Origin: Ottelia alismoides
Lineage: Eukaryota; Streptophyta; Magnoliopsida; Alismatales; Hydrocharitaceae
Direction: 5' to 3'
Length of the DNA stretch: 64,000 nt
Assembly (NCBI GenBank): GCA_037367405.1
Contig: JAZKJV010010624.1
Location: 186,001 to 250,000 of the forward strand
How positions within the stretch are numbered: the stretch's first letter is position 1; each line of letters starts with the position of its first letter. Positions 25,301 through 35,962 of the stretch are shown here, in pieces. Both the position numbers and the translations under genes were made by a program. The notes beneath the pieces are model-generated. The model made no database searches. It saw nothing but the letters and a program-made list of their open reading frames with translations, and was not told where the DNA came from.

Positions 25301-26087
25301 ATTAAAAATTTCAAAACAAAAACCTTAAAAATTTGAAAACCCCTAAAAACTTCATAAAAATCTAAAAAAAACTAGAAAAATCTTAAAAATGCAAAGTCAG
25401 TTTCTGTAGTTTCCTTATTTTATTGTCTTTTATTTAAAATTAATTGGGAAAATTTTGTTACAGTTTACTATTTTTCATTCCCTTTTTAAGTCCAGCCAGC
25501 AAGTTTGTTCATTGTTTTCTTGTATCTTTGATTTTAAAAATACCAAAAAAATCAAGAAAATCCCCAAAAATAAAAAAAACAATTCAAAAATATAAAAAGA
25601 CCAAAAACAAATCATTTTCTGATTTTTGAGCATTTTTCCCTATTTTATAAATACCATATCCCTTCTTTTCTTATATTGTTTATATATTCCAATATTAAAA
25701 AAAGAAAATATAAAAGAAAAAAAGATAAAATATAAAAAGAAAATATAAAATCAGAAAATTAAAAATCAAAATACAAAATTAAAAATCAAATAAAAAAGTA
25801 TAAAATCAAAAACCCACAAAAAATTCATATTGGCCAAGTAGTTTATTAGACATAGGCTTTGACTTTGTATATACACTCTACACCCTTGTTTCCTGTGTTC
25901 GACCCCTACTTGCTTGCCATTGTACATTTTTAGTAGGGTATAATAAATTTTGATCCTTGCTCTTGATTGTTTAATTAATTGTGTGGGTTAATTGTTGACG
26001 AACGGGAAAGCTTGAGTAGTCGCCTCAGCGACAGTGAGTCTGATTTGTCAGACCACTATTTAGCGGCTCTCGCATTCTCATTTTTCA
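22302..26087 (+). repeat. Solo LTR of the LTR-B family (3.79 kb) with perfect 5-bp target duplication
   Basis: Starts TGATGAATCC, the reverse complement of the end of 6,117-9,878, and ends ATTTTTCA. CTAGG flanks it on both sides (22,297-22,301 and 26,088-26,092). It is inverted relative to the full-length LTR-B element. It has the same architecture: about 1.1 kb AT-rich, two inverted repeats, a GC-rich core (about 23,446-24,560), then about 1.4 kb AT-rich. The last about 100 bases differ from the other copies. It lies in the Copia-1 leader. Confidence 0.85.
23446..23508. promoter_or_regulatory. Perfect 26-bp palindrome with a G-box, followed by a 16-bp stem-loop
   Basis: Positions 23,446-23,471 are a perfect palindrome centred on CCACGTGG, with outer arms CTGGTTGGTCCA. 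Four bases on, 23,475-23,508 form a stem-loop with arms GGTCTGACAGTTGACC and GGTCAACTGTCTGACC (one mismatch) and a 2-base centre. Both lie at the border where GC content jumps. A similar pair is at 8,667-8,732. Confidence 0.6.
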
Positions 26088-26120
26088 CTAGGCCCCACTA
26101 GGGTTTTCATGGTGTGAGGG

Positions 26121-27923
26121 TGAAGGGACGGGGGTCAGGTCCTTATGCATCACAGAAGTGTGGAGATCAAATCAAATTTGATCTAGGTCAACTTGTCATA
26201 CTAATTGATATGGTAGTGGGAAAGCCAAAAATTTATAGATGAAACCACATGGCTCAGGAACCTTTCATGTTCCATTTCATCAAAGATCACACAAGTTCAG
26301 GCTTGCCTCTTCAAGTATGATTGTGATCTCAAAGCCTCTAAGCGAAGAGGCCTCCTGACTCAAGTCCGATCCGCGAGAGTGCACTTGCAAGCATGTTGAT
26401 GGGACACGTACTTCCCGCAACCCCGAGCTATAATCAGAGCATGGAACCTCATGATTTTATCTCATGAAATCCATTATAATCTTCATGAGTATGAGGCAAC
26501 AAATAAGATCAAGTTCCTCGAGCGATTTGGTCTGACAGCACAATAGCAACATGACGACAATCACGATCTCCACTAACCTACGGCAAGGGGACGTCCTAAG
26601 TTTGTGGAGGGAGATGGTGGTGAAGTGTGGAGAGAATGAGAGAGAGAGACAGAGTGTGTGTATGTGTGTGTGTGTGTGTGTGTCAGTTTTATTTATGCAA
26701 CAATTGCATTCATGTGTTGTGTTCTTTTAGAGGGCTAAGGTTAGCCTCTCTTTTATAACAAATTGGAAGTTCATGAATCCCAATCCGCGTGCTCTTAAAA
26801 ATCAATGGTTGAGAGTAATTTGTGCTTCTTCCAAGTCACAAAATTTTTAAAAAATAAGTTGAAAAAAATTTCCAAAATTATTTCTTTAATTAAATCAACT
26901 AATCCACAATTAACTTTTTGATAATGGTTGCCTCCATTGATTTTCCTTTTTTGGGGTGGATGGCCACTATGGTGTAACAACCATGGTCGTCCACTCTCAA
27001 AGAGGAGTGGAATGAGTCAATTCCATTTGTTTCCCAAAATTGTACTTTTAATTAATTAAATTAAATTAAAAATTGAATAATAGCCAGATAATTCCAATTT
27101 ATTTGTGACAATTGCAATTGAACTATAATACCCTTTTCTATGTAAATCATATTTACATTAAACTGTATAATGTGAATCCAATTCACATTAACTTATAAAT
27201 TATGAATCTCATTCATAATTAACTTTTCCATGATATTGTGGATTACATCCACATTATCCATAATTATTGTGGATAGTATTATCCACGTTAATCACATCCT
27301 TAATGATTAAATCCAATTTAATTATCCAAGATTTCTCTCTACACATGTCTAAATAATGTGAATCATATCCCCATTATTTGTGATAATTAAATCCTATTAA
27401 ATTATCTAATTCTCAGATAAAATTTCTCATGGAATAATTCTCAAACTTTTTCAAGATTATGTGCCTTCTCCTCAAATACTTGGAGATAAGGTCATGCGAT
27501 TTCATATGCCATATATAGTGACTTGGATAGTGAGATCTAATCTCATATCCAAATATAGAAAATCATTCAGAAGTATATGATTATGCCAGCCATAATATCT
27601 GATCTTCTCATTGCATTCGAATCATATTCAGATCAATGTCCAACAACTGGATCGAGATCGGATATCCAGTCCACTAAGAGGAGTCACTAAAATCCAAAGT
27701 TGTTTCATCACTCTCGCAGAGTGGAAGCGTCATGGTACACAATCATTTAAGATCACATCACCCTCGAATATTCCTAATTATTGTACATCCTACATACTGG
27801 AAGACCATGATCAAAACCAAAGTTCTGATCTCATTTTAGATTGTCTCCTCTTGGGTTTTATCGTTAAGTTTCCCATTCGATCATTGGGAGTCGGTATCGA
27901 TATGCTTTCCATAAAGCATATAT
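26121..27923 (-). repeat. LTR-A copy 3, first part (inverted)
   Basis: Reverse complement of the LTR-A end: TGAAGGGACGGG matches the complement of copy 1's CCTTTCA terminus, and the next bases (GTCCTTATGCATCACAGAAG) follow the same order. It is broken at 27,928 by a solo LTR and continues at 31,227. Without the insertion it is about 2.5 kb. It probably represents a solo LTR; the flanking 5-mers (gaggg and gcagg) match poorly. Confidence 0.75.
26655..26683. repeat. (TG)n microsatellite
   Basis: An almost pure TG run following an AG-rich stretch, inside LTR-A copy 3. The corresponding LTR position in the other copies is a CT-rich leader. Confidence 0.9.
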
Positions 27924-27928
27924 CATAC

Positions 27929-30900
27929 TGATGAGTGTTCTGCCAACTAGGGTTAAGTATCAAAGTAAATCAAGGTCGTTGCAACCCCAATCGACAGATC
28001 AGACTCAACAAGAAAATAGAGAACCACATGATCCAACAGATAAGTCGATGAAATAAATATCAGCGGTCTCCGCTATTTATTTAGCCTAGTATAATGATCA
28101 AAGTCGAACACAAGGAACACAAGTAAATCTACGAAGTAGTCATAATAAGAGAATTATAACTGCATATTTTTATCGATTTTTAATTTTGCAAATTTTTATG
28201 TTTTTAAATTAAGGAAAAGACAAACAAGAGAATAAGGAAATCAAACACACATTCAAACCTTCACAATTTTTATTAAGGTAAAAAATGCTCAAAAATATTT
28301 TTATGTTTTTCAAATATTCAGATGTTTTTGGTGTTTTTTCTGAGATTTTTCTAATTTTTATACAATTTTATAAAATCAAGCAAAAGCAAACATGGAAAAT
28401 AGTGTACAACCTGGATTAAAAGGCAAATTTAAAATGCTAAAAGTGACCTAATATCTTGGTTGTGATTTTTATGAAAAAATATAACACTATTTAATAATAG
28501 AAACCAGAATCCTATTTTTTGAATTTTTTGGATTTTTTAATGATTTTTATAAGTTTTTTAGAGTTTTGAGTTTTTTAGGGTTTTTACAAGGGATAATGCA
28601 ACAAAAATATTGCTGGAATCAAAACACATAGAAACAAGCACATGCGGATTTTTTTGTAATTTTTAAAATAATTTTTATATTTTTTATGTATTTTATAAAA
28701 CAAACAAAAACTTTTTTAGGGTTTTAGATTTTAAAAAATATCAAATAAAATCAAATTAATTCACAAAAATATCATAAATATTACATGTTAGAAAGAGCTA
28801 ACATTATTTTTTGTAGAATTTTTGGAGTTGATTTGATAATTATTTGATGAAAAATAACACTCGCAACAAGTAGGGCCCTAATCGCAAATATCGTAAAGTT
28901 TCAGACCAATTGATAATGTGCGAGGAAAACTCGAGGTTGAAGTTGCAAATTATCCAGTTAATTCACGCACATGCTTAATACACCATGCAAAGGGGAATAA
29001 ATGCAAATGTCATAAATAATGCATCCAAAGCATAACATAACAGAAGTTCACGGTACTAAATGCAAAAACACTAGAGGAACACATGGGACAGTACGTGACT
29101 GCAACTCAACTGGACTCAAATACAAACATGAAAAATAGCAAGGGTCCACAAGCAAAATAGTCATAATACAACTTTATTTTCTAGACTGACTAATAAAGCA
29201 TAAAAGTGCAGGAAAAAGTATCCAAAATACACCGAAACACGTGAGGGGTGCGTGATGGCTCCGACGGTCCTGATCGTCCTCTACATAAAGATCTGATGGT
29301 GGAGGGAATGTCAGGGACGTGCGGTGCAGATCTGACACCTGCTCTGATCGACTGTTAAGGATGAAACGTAGCGTACGGTTACGATCAGATTTGGGAGGTG
29401 GGCCCCTCATCGACGGTGGAGAAGAGGCATGAAATAGCTCGTCGAGGATGAACTTCAATGGCGGAGGGATCAAGATCTGCTACTCCGATGAAGGATCGGA
29501 GGAGTCCTCCATCATCGTGGAAGTGGTCCTGTCTGATGGGGGGTTCCGATGGAGGAACTAACGATCGTACGTGCATGATGAAGGAGCTCCGCCTGGAGCT
29601 TCTCCGCCGAGCGAGGGATTATCCAACTGAAGCTCGTATAGTGCAAGGGTACCTGCAATGCAAAGCTAGGACTTGGGACTACGCTCCGATCTGGGTTATT
29701 GAATCTAGAAAGGAATAAGCGTAGGTGGATGGGATTCGATCTTAGGCGAAGATGGTAAGAGGAGATCTAGGCCTTAACCTCGACCTCAGGATCGAGTCCA
29801 AGGAGGATCAGGTCGCGGTGCAAGGTGGAATAGTTGTAGAGGGTTCAATTGATACAGAAGTGGATGTGATATGGGGCTCCGACCTGTTGGTCGGAGCAAG
29901 TGGATGTGCAATAGCGGTAAAGGGAATGGACTGAATCAAACTGGGAAATGAGGTCGATAGGATATATATCTAGGGTCAAAGGAGCTCCTAGGCTTCAGGA
30001 GAAGGCGTGCTTCGAGGTGATGGCCTCGACTGTGTTGTGGAAGGTAGGGAGGCTGCTCGCAACGGATCTTCGGCCACGAAGATCGAGCTGTGTGATTTCG
30101 CTACCAAACTCCAATACAAAGATGCTCTGTGGTAGTTTTCACTCAACCAATGGTGTCTAGGGGTGGAAGAAGAAGCGATGCACGAGCCGAGCTGTTGTGG
30201 AGGTGCAAGAGATGATTTATAGGCTTCCCAGGAGGGTGAGATGGTTGGGCAATAGTGCGCAACCCTAGGAAGATCCGTGCCTTCCTAGGGATCCGTGAGG
30301 GTCGTGGATCCTAGGAGAAGGCTTGGGCGAAAAATCGGAGCCAAATGTGATCGGGTTTGGTCGGGAGATGCAGAGAAATGGCTCCGACGAACACGATATG
30401 GGTCCGACTCGGGAAGGGGGCGGCGTTGACCATGGGTCAATAAATGCTAAGGACCAATCAAAAAAATCCGATTTTACAAATTATTTATAAAATCAATTAA
30501 ATTAATAAATGGATTCAAAATAAAAAGTGTATGGAATGAAAAATGTTTATTATTTTTTCAAACTATTTTTCTGTGATTTTTATTTATTTTTATGAAAAAT
30601 AAATCAGGTATATACAGTATATGGAGCTATCTACATGTATAATATACCTATGTATTATGTACAATTATTTTTATTATTTTTACACAAAAATCATAATTTT
30701 GCATTTTATTTATTTCCCCCATAATTTTAGGAGTATAAAATAATTTTTATTTTATTTTTACGAGTTATTTGCAAATTTAAAAAATGAATAGGGGATGTGG
30801 TACATATAAATGTGCTTTGTACAATGAGAGGGGAATTTTATTTTTATTTTTATTTCCTTTGTCTGACTTTTATTTTATTTTTATTTTATTTTTAGAAATA

Positions 30901-31221
30901 TGTACAAGGCGGTAAAAATAATATTTTAATTTTATTTTGTCAAAAATACATATTTACAAATATATGTGTTATATACAATACAAAGTAGGCCCTATCTCTC
31001 TCTCCCTCTTATTTTATTTGGCGATCAGGTCAAGGCTTGACCTTCACTTGGCGATCAGGTCAAGGCTTTTCCTTTATTCTTTTTTTGCACAAATACATGC
31101 TAATTATGCAATATTAACATGTTGATTGCTATGTTATTGAATTTACATCCATTTACATGCTGATTTGCCAAGATAATTAACCAAAATAAAAGAATAAAGA
31201 GTGAAAATCAGGAATTCATCA
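27929..31221 (-). repeat. Solo LTR (3.29 kb) related to LTR-B, with perfect target duplication
   Basis: Bounded by TGATGA and TCATCA, which are perfect inverted termini. CATAC flanks both sides (27,924-27,928 and 31,222-31,226). Its AT-rich / GC-rich (about 29,210-30,440) / AT-rich layout resembles LTR-B, but much of the sequence differs, so it is a separate subfamily. It lies inside LTR-A copy 3. Short ORFs in the GC-rich part show no protein family that I recognise. Confidence 0.85.
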
Positions 31222-31226
31222 CATAC

Positions 31227-31923
31227 ACACAAATCCTGTCTTGCTTTCCAAAGAGAGATGGTCATCGATGGAATTTGATTAGTCTCAATATCTCACGAGT
31301 GATTCAAGTCTTCCGGTCAGAACATGTATGATCCCTTTGAGAGATCGTATTACTCTTATGCCCTTGTGTATACACCATCTCATTGGAGTATAGACCTTGC
31401 TTAGGTCATCAACATAATGGTCTGCCTAATGCACGTACTCAGACATATAGTGATACATCTGTCTCTGGGCAAAGGATGCATGCATATCGTGACATCATAC
31501 CACATAGGTCTTAGCTATCTCGACCTCAAAGTCAACTTTTGACTTAACACATCCAACACATCTGAATCTCTATTCCTATGCAGAGGACTTGCATGAATAG
31601 GTCGGTCAAATATCAACCATCTCCTTCTCATGATGGAGATCCTCTCTTGACAATCATTTGATTGTGCCAGTTGAGTCTCCAATCTAACTCTTCCGATTTT
31701 CAACTCAGCATTGACCTATATGATCCAACCATTAGATCAACATCTATATGATTATTAAGATGGTAAAAGTACATAACCCTATACGAAGAGCCCTAATAAA
31801 AATGCATGCATTCATTAATCATAGTTAGGGGAGTGAAAAATCAATAACTCTTATTGATATAAATAAAACGATTACAATATCATTTTTTTAGAAGCGATTT
31901 GCCAAGGTCTTACACGTCTAACA
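31227..31923 (-). repeat. LTR-A copy 3, second part (inverted)
   Basis: Resumes after the solo LTR. It contains the complement of the 'catcctctaaccagagaca' block of copy 1 (about 2,180-2,210) and ends with CTAACA, the complement of the TGTTGG start. Confidence 0.75.
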
Positions 31924-31928
31924 GCAGG

Positions 31929-32080
31929 GACCTGCGAAGTGGTTTGGGGGGTGGGGGGGGGGAGTGAAACGGGTAGAGATGGTCGCCCAAAATTCGAGGA
32001 AGGAGGAGATCACTGGTGGATGGGATCAGGGTATCAAGATGGTACCCGAGCTTTGGTCTTCGACTGCCGCTCTAATACCA
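31929..32080 (-). other. Copia-1 leader and primer binding site
   Basis: Untranslated leader with a G-rich run near 31,946-31,961. GCTCTAATACCA (32,069-32,080) is the complement of TGGTATCAGAGC, the tRNA-iMet primer site, with one transition. It abuts the LTR at 32,081. Confidence 0.7.
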
Positions 32081-32233
32081 TGGAGAAAAAAGTAAAGAGT
32101 TGTTCATCATTAAGAGGCCGTATGACTCCTTTATAGAAAGGAGAAACCTTAAACATTAAAATAACGGAAGGAGAATACATGGAAACAAAAACAATATATG
32201 AAAGAAAGTACATAAATAATATTTCCTATAACA
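32081..32233 (-). repeat. Copia-1 5' LTR (153 bp)
   Basis: A short copia LTR next to the PBS. In element sense it begins TGTTATAGGAA and resembles the 3' LTR of Copia-3 at 43,207-43,344. Its outer end is inside a 106-bp tandem duplication. To the right lies non-TE flank, so 32,233 marks the edge of the 32-kb nested block. Confidence 0.7.
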
Positions 32234-32396
32234 TAACTAAAGGCATATTTAGTTCAATTGAGCTACTCAAGCTTTAATTTCTTAAGAACTACAAAAACAA
32301 TATATGAAAGAAAGTACATAAATAATATTTCCTATAACATAACTAAAGGCATATTTAGTTCAATTGAGCTACTCAAGCTTTAATTTCTTAAGAACT
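32185..32396. repeat. Exact tandem duplication of 106 bp
   Basis: 32,185-32,290 and 32,291-32,396 appear identical by eye. The unit joins the last 49 bases of the Copia-1 LTR to 57 bases of flank, so the duplication is younger than that insertion. It lies 0.7-0.9 kb upstream of the start codon of the host gene. Confidence 0.9.
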
Positions 32397-33113
32397 AAAG
32401 ATGCTAGATCGGTTGAAAGAGTATGTTGAGACAATAAAAATTTAGAGAAGATCTTGTTCCATAGGAACTTGCGATGAGTAGAGAAATACATATGCAAAAT
32501 ATATTATACACATACACATACACATAGTCCTCTACTTATGAGGGATATGTAAGATCATCAATTCAATAAGATCCCATTTCATTGAAGTAGCATTTCAACC
32601 GCTCCAACCTACATAATATAATAGTCAATCTTTCCCAAATGAGACACGAATAAGCTTACAGCACAACCACAATTACATGATCTTTTCCATTCAAGAGAAA
32701 AGTCAAAGCAAAAATTGCAACATCAAAAATATGGACAAGCTAAAAGAGAGAAAACAAAGAAAGAAAATCAATTGTAATGTATGACTTTTCAGAAAAGTGT
32801 AGGCTACAAAATTTAAAATGAGATTATGATGCTTATTTAATCATCCTTAAAACTTTTTTATTTTTAGCTGTGATTATTTACACAATTATTTTCAAACAAG
32901 TCCTTGAGAATGCACACATCCTAATCTCCAAGAGGAGGTTAGCCTTTGTTTTAATCCCAGTCAAAATGAGCGAATCAACGAGCTTAAGACAACACTAATT
33001 AAATCTAATTTTTAATTTCAAATTAAAAAATCTTCCAACGACCAATTCCCTCGAAGCTTCCCTCTCTACTCTCCACTGCTACCAGTCCACGCCACCGGAG
33101 CGCCACCGCCCCT
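32234..33113 (+). promoter_or_regulatory. Upstream region and 5' UTR of the aspartic protease gene
   Basis: About 880 bp between the TE block and the ATG. It is AT-rich and without TE signatures apart from the tandem duplication at its start. The last about 90 bases turn C-rich with CCTCTCTACTCTCCACTGC, typical of a plant 5' UTR. I cannot point to one convincing TATA box. Confidence 0.5.
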
Positions 33114-33589
33114 ATGGCCTCGCCGCCGCCTCTAAAGGGCGTGGTGATCATCACCCTCCCGGCGCCGGATGATCCCTCGCAGGCGAAGACCATCACCGCC
33201 TTCACGGTCTCCCCAGAGTCTCCCCCGCCGCCCGTCGTCGTGCCACCAGTGGCTCACCCCCCGCGCCGCGCCGTGGCAACTCGGTCCTTCCGAAGGGCGG
33301 CGATTGGGGCCCTGGCGGTGGTTTCGTCGGTGGCTATTGTGTGGGTGTTACTGTCCTCGGAGACGTCGTTCGAGTTCCTTCGGACGTCAGGGGTGGACGG
33401 GGAGGAGAGGGGGAGGGAGAGGGAGTCATTTGTGTTCAAGCTTTACTTGAAGGGGAGCAGAGGGGGGAGGGGTAGGGAATTGAGGGAGGCGGAGGCGATG
33501 GCAGAGGTGAGGGTTGGGGGTTTGAAAAGGAGGAGGGGGAACGGGAGCTCGGCGGCGTTCCCGGTGGCCGGGAACGTATTCCCGAACGG
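33114..33589 (+). CDS. APCB1-like: Exon 1 of a membrane-anchored plant aspartic protease (APCB1/At1g49050-like)
   Basis: Codons 1-158 plus two bases. The N-terminus MASPPPLKGVVIITLPAPDD followed by KTITAFT, and the exon end AAFPVAGNVFPNG, are hallmarks that I associate with Arabidopsis At1g49050 (APCB1), which cleaves a BAG co-chaperone. A hydrophobic segment at about residues 62-82 (AAIGALAVVSSVAIVWVLLSS) predicts a type II membrane anchor. The ATG follows a C-rich leader, and the exon is GC-rich like many monocot first exons. The donor is GG|GTACGT at 33,589/33,590 (phase 2). Joining to exon 2 restores Gly-159 and then MYYTIIHVG, the expected family sequence. The ORF is uninterrupted. Remaining exons are not in the window, so integrity is unproven. 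Confidence 0.85.
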
Positions 33590-34760
33590 GTACGTGTCTG
33601 TTCTTGCCGTGGATCTGTAGTTGAACCATAAAAAAGCAAAAAAAAAATGGATTTTTTTGCACTTTTTTCTTGATTTTTACTCATTAAACAGAATTATGCC
33701 TTCCTGTTCTATATGGAGATCTACAGTTGAACCCTATAAAAAAGGAGAATATAGGATTTTGCTTATTTTACACTTTTTTGCCACTTCGTTCGAATTCGGA
33801 GCACTTCATTCCGGATATTTGTCAATTGAAACAACAATATGCCTCTCGGTTCTTGCTGCGGATTTATATTTGAACCCTAAAAAGCACAAAAAGATGGAAT
33901 TTTGTTGATGCTGCCATTATTTCCCTACTCTACTATGCTTAGAAAAATGAATTCTGAGCTTGTTTTGCCTCTTTGTTCCCTCTTTTTTTCATTTGAAACA
34001 ACAATTTGCCGTTCTGTTCCTACTTCTTGCTGTTGGATCTTCGTTGAACCATAAAAAAGAAAGAGATGGAATTTTTACTTTGGTCTGAATATTTACTTAA
34101 ATAACAGTATGTATCTCTAATCTTGCTGTGGATGTAGACCTGCTCCAAGAAAAGGAAAAGAGTTTTGCTTATTTTTCGAGGACGTGATTGGATATGCACT
34201 TTTTTCCTCCTATCTACCGTGCTCAAAAATCATATTTGAGCATTGTATTCCTGATGTTACTCAGTCGAAAACTTAGAAAGTCTCTGTTCTTTCTGCGTAT
34301 CTACAATTGAACCCTAAAAAAGCAAACAAAAGAAGGAAGTTGTGCACTTTTTTCCAGATTTTTTTCAGTAGAAATAGTAGTATGTGTAACTTTTCTTGCT
34401 GGGATTTACATCTGAACTGTACGAAGTGTTTGTATAGACGTCTCCCCCATATACTATATTAAAATTTAAAAAGTTCCACATATTACTCAGTTGAAATGAA
34501 ACAATACCATATGTTTCTGTTCTTGCTGCAGATCTAGATATGCTCTAAGGAACGGAAAATATATAATTTTGTTTTAATTTTATGGTAAGTGTTTGTACAT
34601 AGACTTTTTCTCTACTGTATACTAAATTTAGAAAATCTTATTTGAGCACATCGGTCCAGCTATTGCTCGGTTGAACTGTATTTTATGTTTCTGTGCTTGC
34701 TACAGGTCTAGATATTCTCCAAATAAGGGGGAAAGTAGTATTATGTTTAATTTTGGGGGA
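33590..34760 (+). repeat. Degenerate tandem repeat at the start of intron 1
   Basis: About nine copies of a decayed unit of roughly 100-175 bp. The core reads like 'tctgttcttgctgcagatct' followed by 'agttgaaccctaaaaaagc', and copies begin near 33,597, 33,700, 33,841, 34,009, 34,109, 34,280, 34,387, 34,514 and 34,688. The first copy starts within 10 bases of the splice donor. Copies often carry 'cactttttt' and 'tactcagttgaaa' between cores. Not a known TE to me. Confidence 0.75.
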
Positions 34761-35502
34761 GGTGTTTGGGTGTACATCCTCCCCCTTCATATGTACTATG
34801 CTGGAAAAAAAACTCGTAATTTGAGCTTGATTGGCCCACTTTGTATACGCAATTGTGACTATTAAAACTTGTTAACTGAGAAAGGGAAGGTCCTTCAGTC
34901 TGGTCTTCTTTCTAGTCAGATGTCTCTTCTTGGATTCAGCCTTGCTGTTTGGATTAAGAATAATGAGAAAGAGGTGTGAGTCTTCTTTCCAGTAAGATGC
35001 CTCTACACTTTTTTCAAAAAAAAGAGATGTCTCTTTACTGATCTCAGCATTGCTGTCTGGACGAAGAAAGAGCGTCCTAGTAGTTACTAGTTCGTATGTC
35101 AACAACTCCGATTGCAAAAACTGTCTTACTACTTGGCTATACTCTTTATGGTATGTCTGCTGTAGTGAGATACTTTCTGTAGCGTGGCTTGTGGATAGGG
35201 ATATTTGTTGCTTGGATAGGAGGAAATGGAGGGGAAATTTTGGGGGATTATTTGGATATTCATTATTTCTTGTACACAATATGGTAGAAGTTATACTTTG
35301 ATACATGTTTAATTACTTTGTCCCATTTATTATTCGATTCAAACAAATTAAACAATAAGGGAACTCTTTTATGAGAATTGTACATGGCCAATTGATCTCA
35401 AGTAGCGCTTACGAAAAGGAGAGGTACGCAGAGTGTGATATTTGTTATTTGGATAGCGACATGAAGTGGAGAGTTTATATTTGCTTAATTCTTGCCATGT
35501 CT
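34761..35502 (+). other. Intron 1, non-repetitive part
   Basis: Intronic sequence without recognisable genes. Two short related blocks (about 34,890-34,960 and 34,978-35,070; 'cttctttc-agt-agatg-ctct') suggest another local duplication. It ends with the SINE target duplication at 35,491-35,502. Confidence 0.5.
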
Positions 35503-35686
35503 GTACCCACTCCAATGGTCTGGTGGTAGTGCAGTTGCCTACCACCCAAAAGACCAGGTTCAAATCCCTTATTGTGTGGGTTGCATTAGGAAGCTGACAA
35601 CCAACATAGAAATGGTCGGATCTCAATATGATTTTGAGCAAGAATCCCTACTTAAAGTGAGAGAAGGCTCCGTCATTTTTTTAGTG
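35503..35686 (+). mobile_element. tRNA-derived SINE (184 bp) with 12-bp target duplication
   Basis: The Pol III B box GGTTCAAATCC lies near 35,567 and an A-box-like GGTCTGGTGGTAGTGC near 35,517, the spacing of a tRNA-type promoter. The element ends in a T-rich tail (ATTTTTTT). Flanking copies CTTGCCATGTCT (35,491-35,502) and CTTACCATGTCT (35,687-35,698) match at 11 of 12. It has no coding capacity and would be mobilised by a LINE. It lies in sense orientation in intron 1. Confidence 0.85.
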
Positions 35687-35728
35687 CTTACCATGTCTAA
35701 TAGAAAGGCAGGGGGTTGTTTTTAGTTA

Positions 35729-35946
35729 TGACTACCACAAAATCCTGCAATTATAACCATAGGAAATGACAATGCAAGAGCGTAATTAGAGATTGTAGAG
35801 AAGAGAATGAATCGTTGTGTTTATTCCATGAGTCTAGAGTGTCTTATATAGAGAGAAACTCTGGAGAGCAAAAAGAGATGAAAATAATATATGACCCCGA
35901 AGAGTTACTTGATTCAAATAAAATAGAAAATACAATAACTCTAACA
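35729..35946 (-). repeat. Copia-2 3' LTR (about 218 bp) with polypurine tract
   Basis: TGACTACC...CTAACA, followed at 35,947-35,962 by CTCTCTCTCAAGTTGG, the complement of a copia polypurine tract. A TATA-type stretch (TATATAAG on the minus strand) is near 35,850. The left boundary is less certain than the right. Confidence 0.6.
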
Positions 35947-35962
35947 CTCTCTCTCAAGTTGG

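Noticed and set aside
33254..33684. Several antisense frames over exon 1 of the protease gene
   Set aside because: The GC-rich exon is open in several frames by composition; only the plus frame starting at 33,114 matches a known protein family.
33590..34760. CRISPR-like repeat array
   Set aside because: Repeats are degenerate and unequally spaced and lie in a plant intron.
35513..35580. Possible tRNA gene
   Set aside because: A- and B-box-like sequences are present, but no cloverleaf could be drawn, and the 12-bp flanking duplication and tail identify a SINE.
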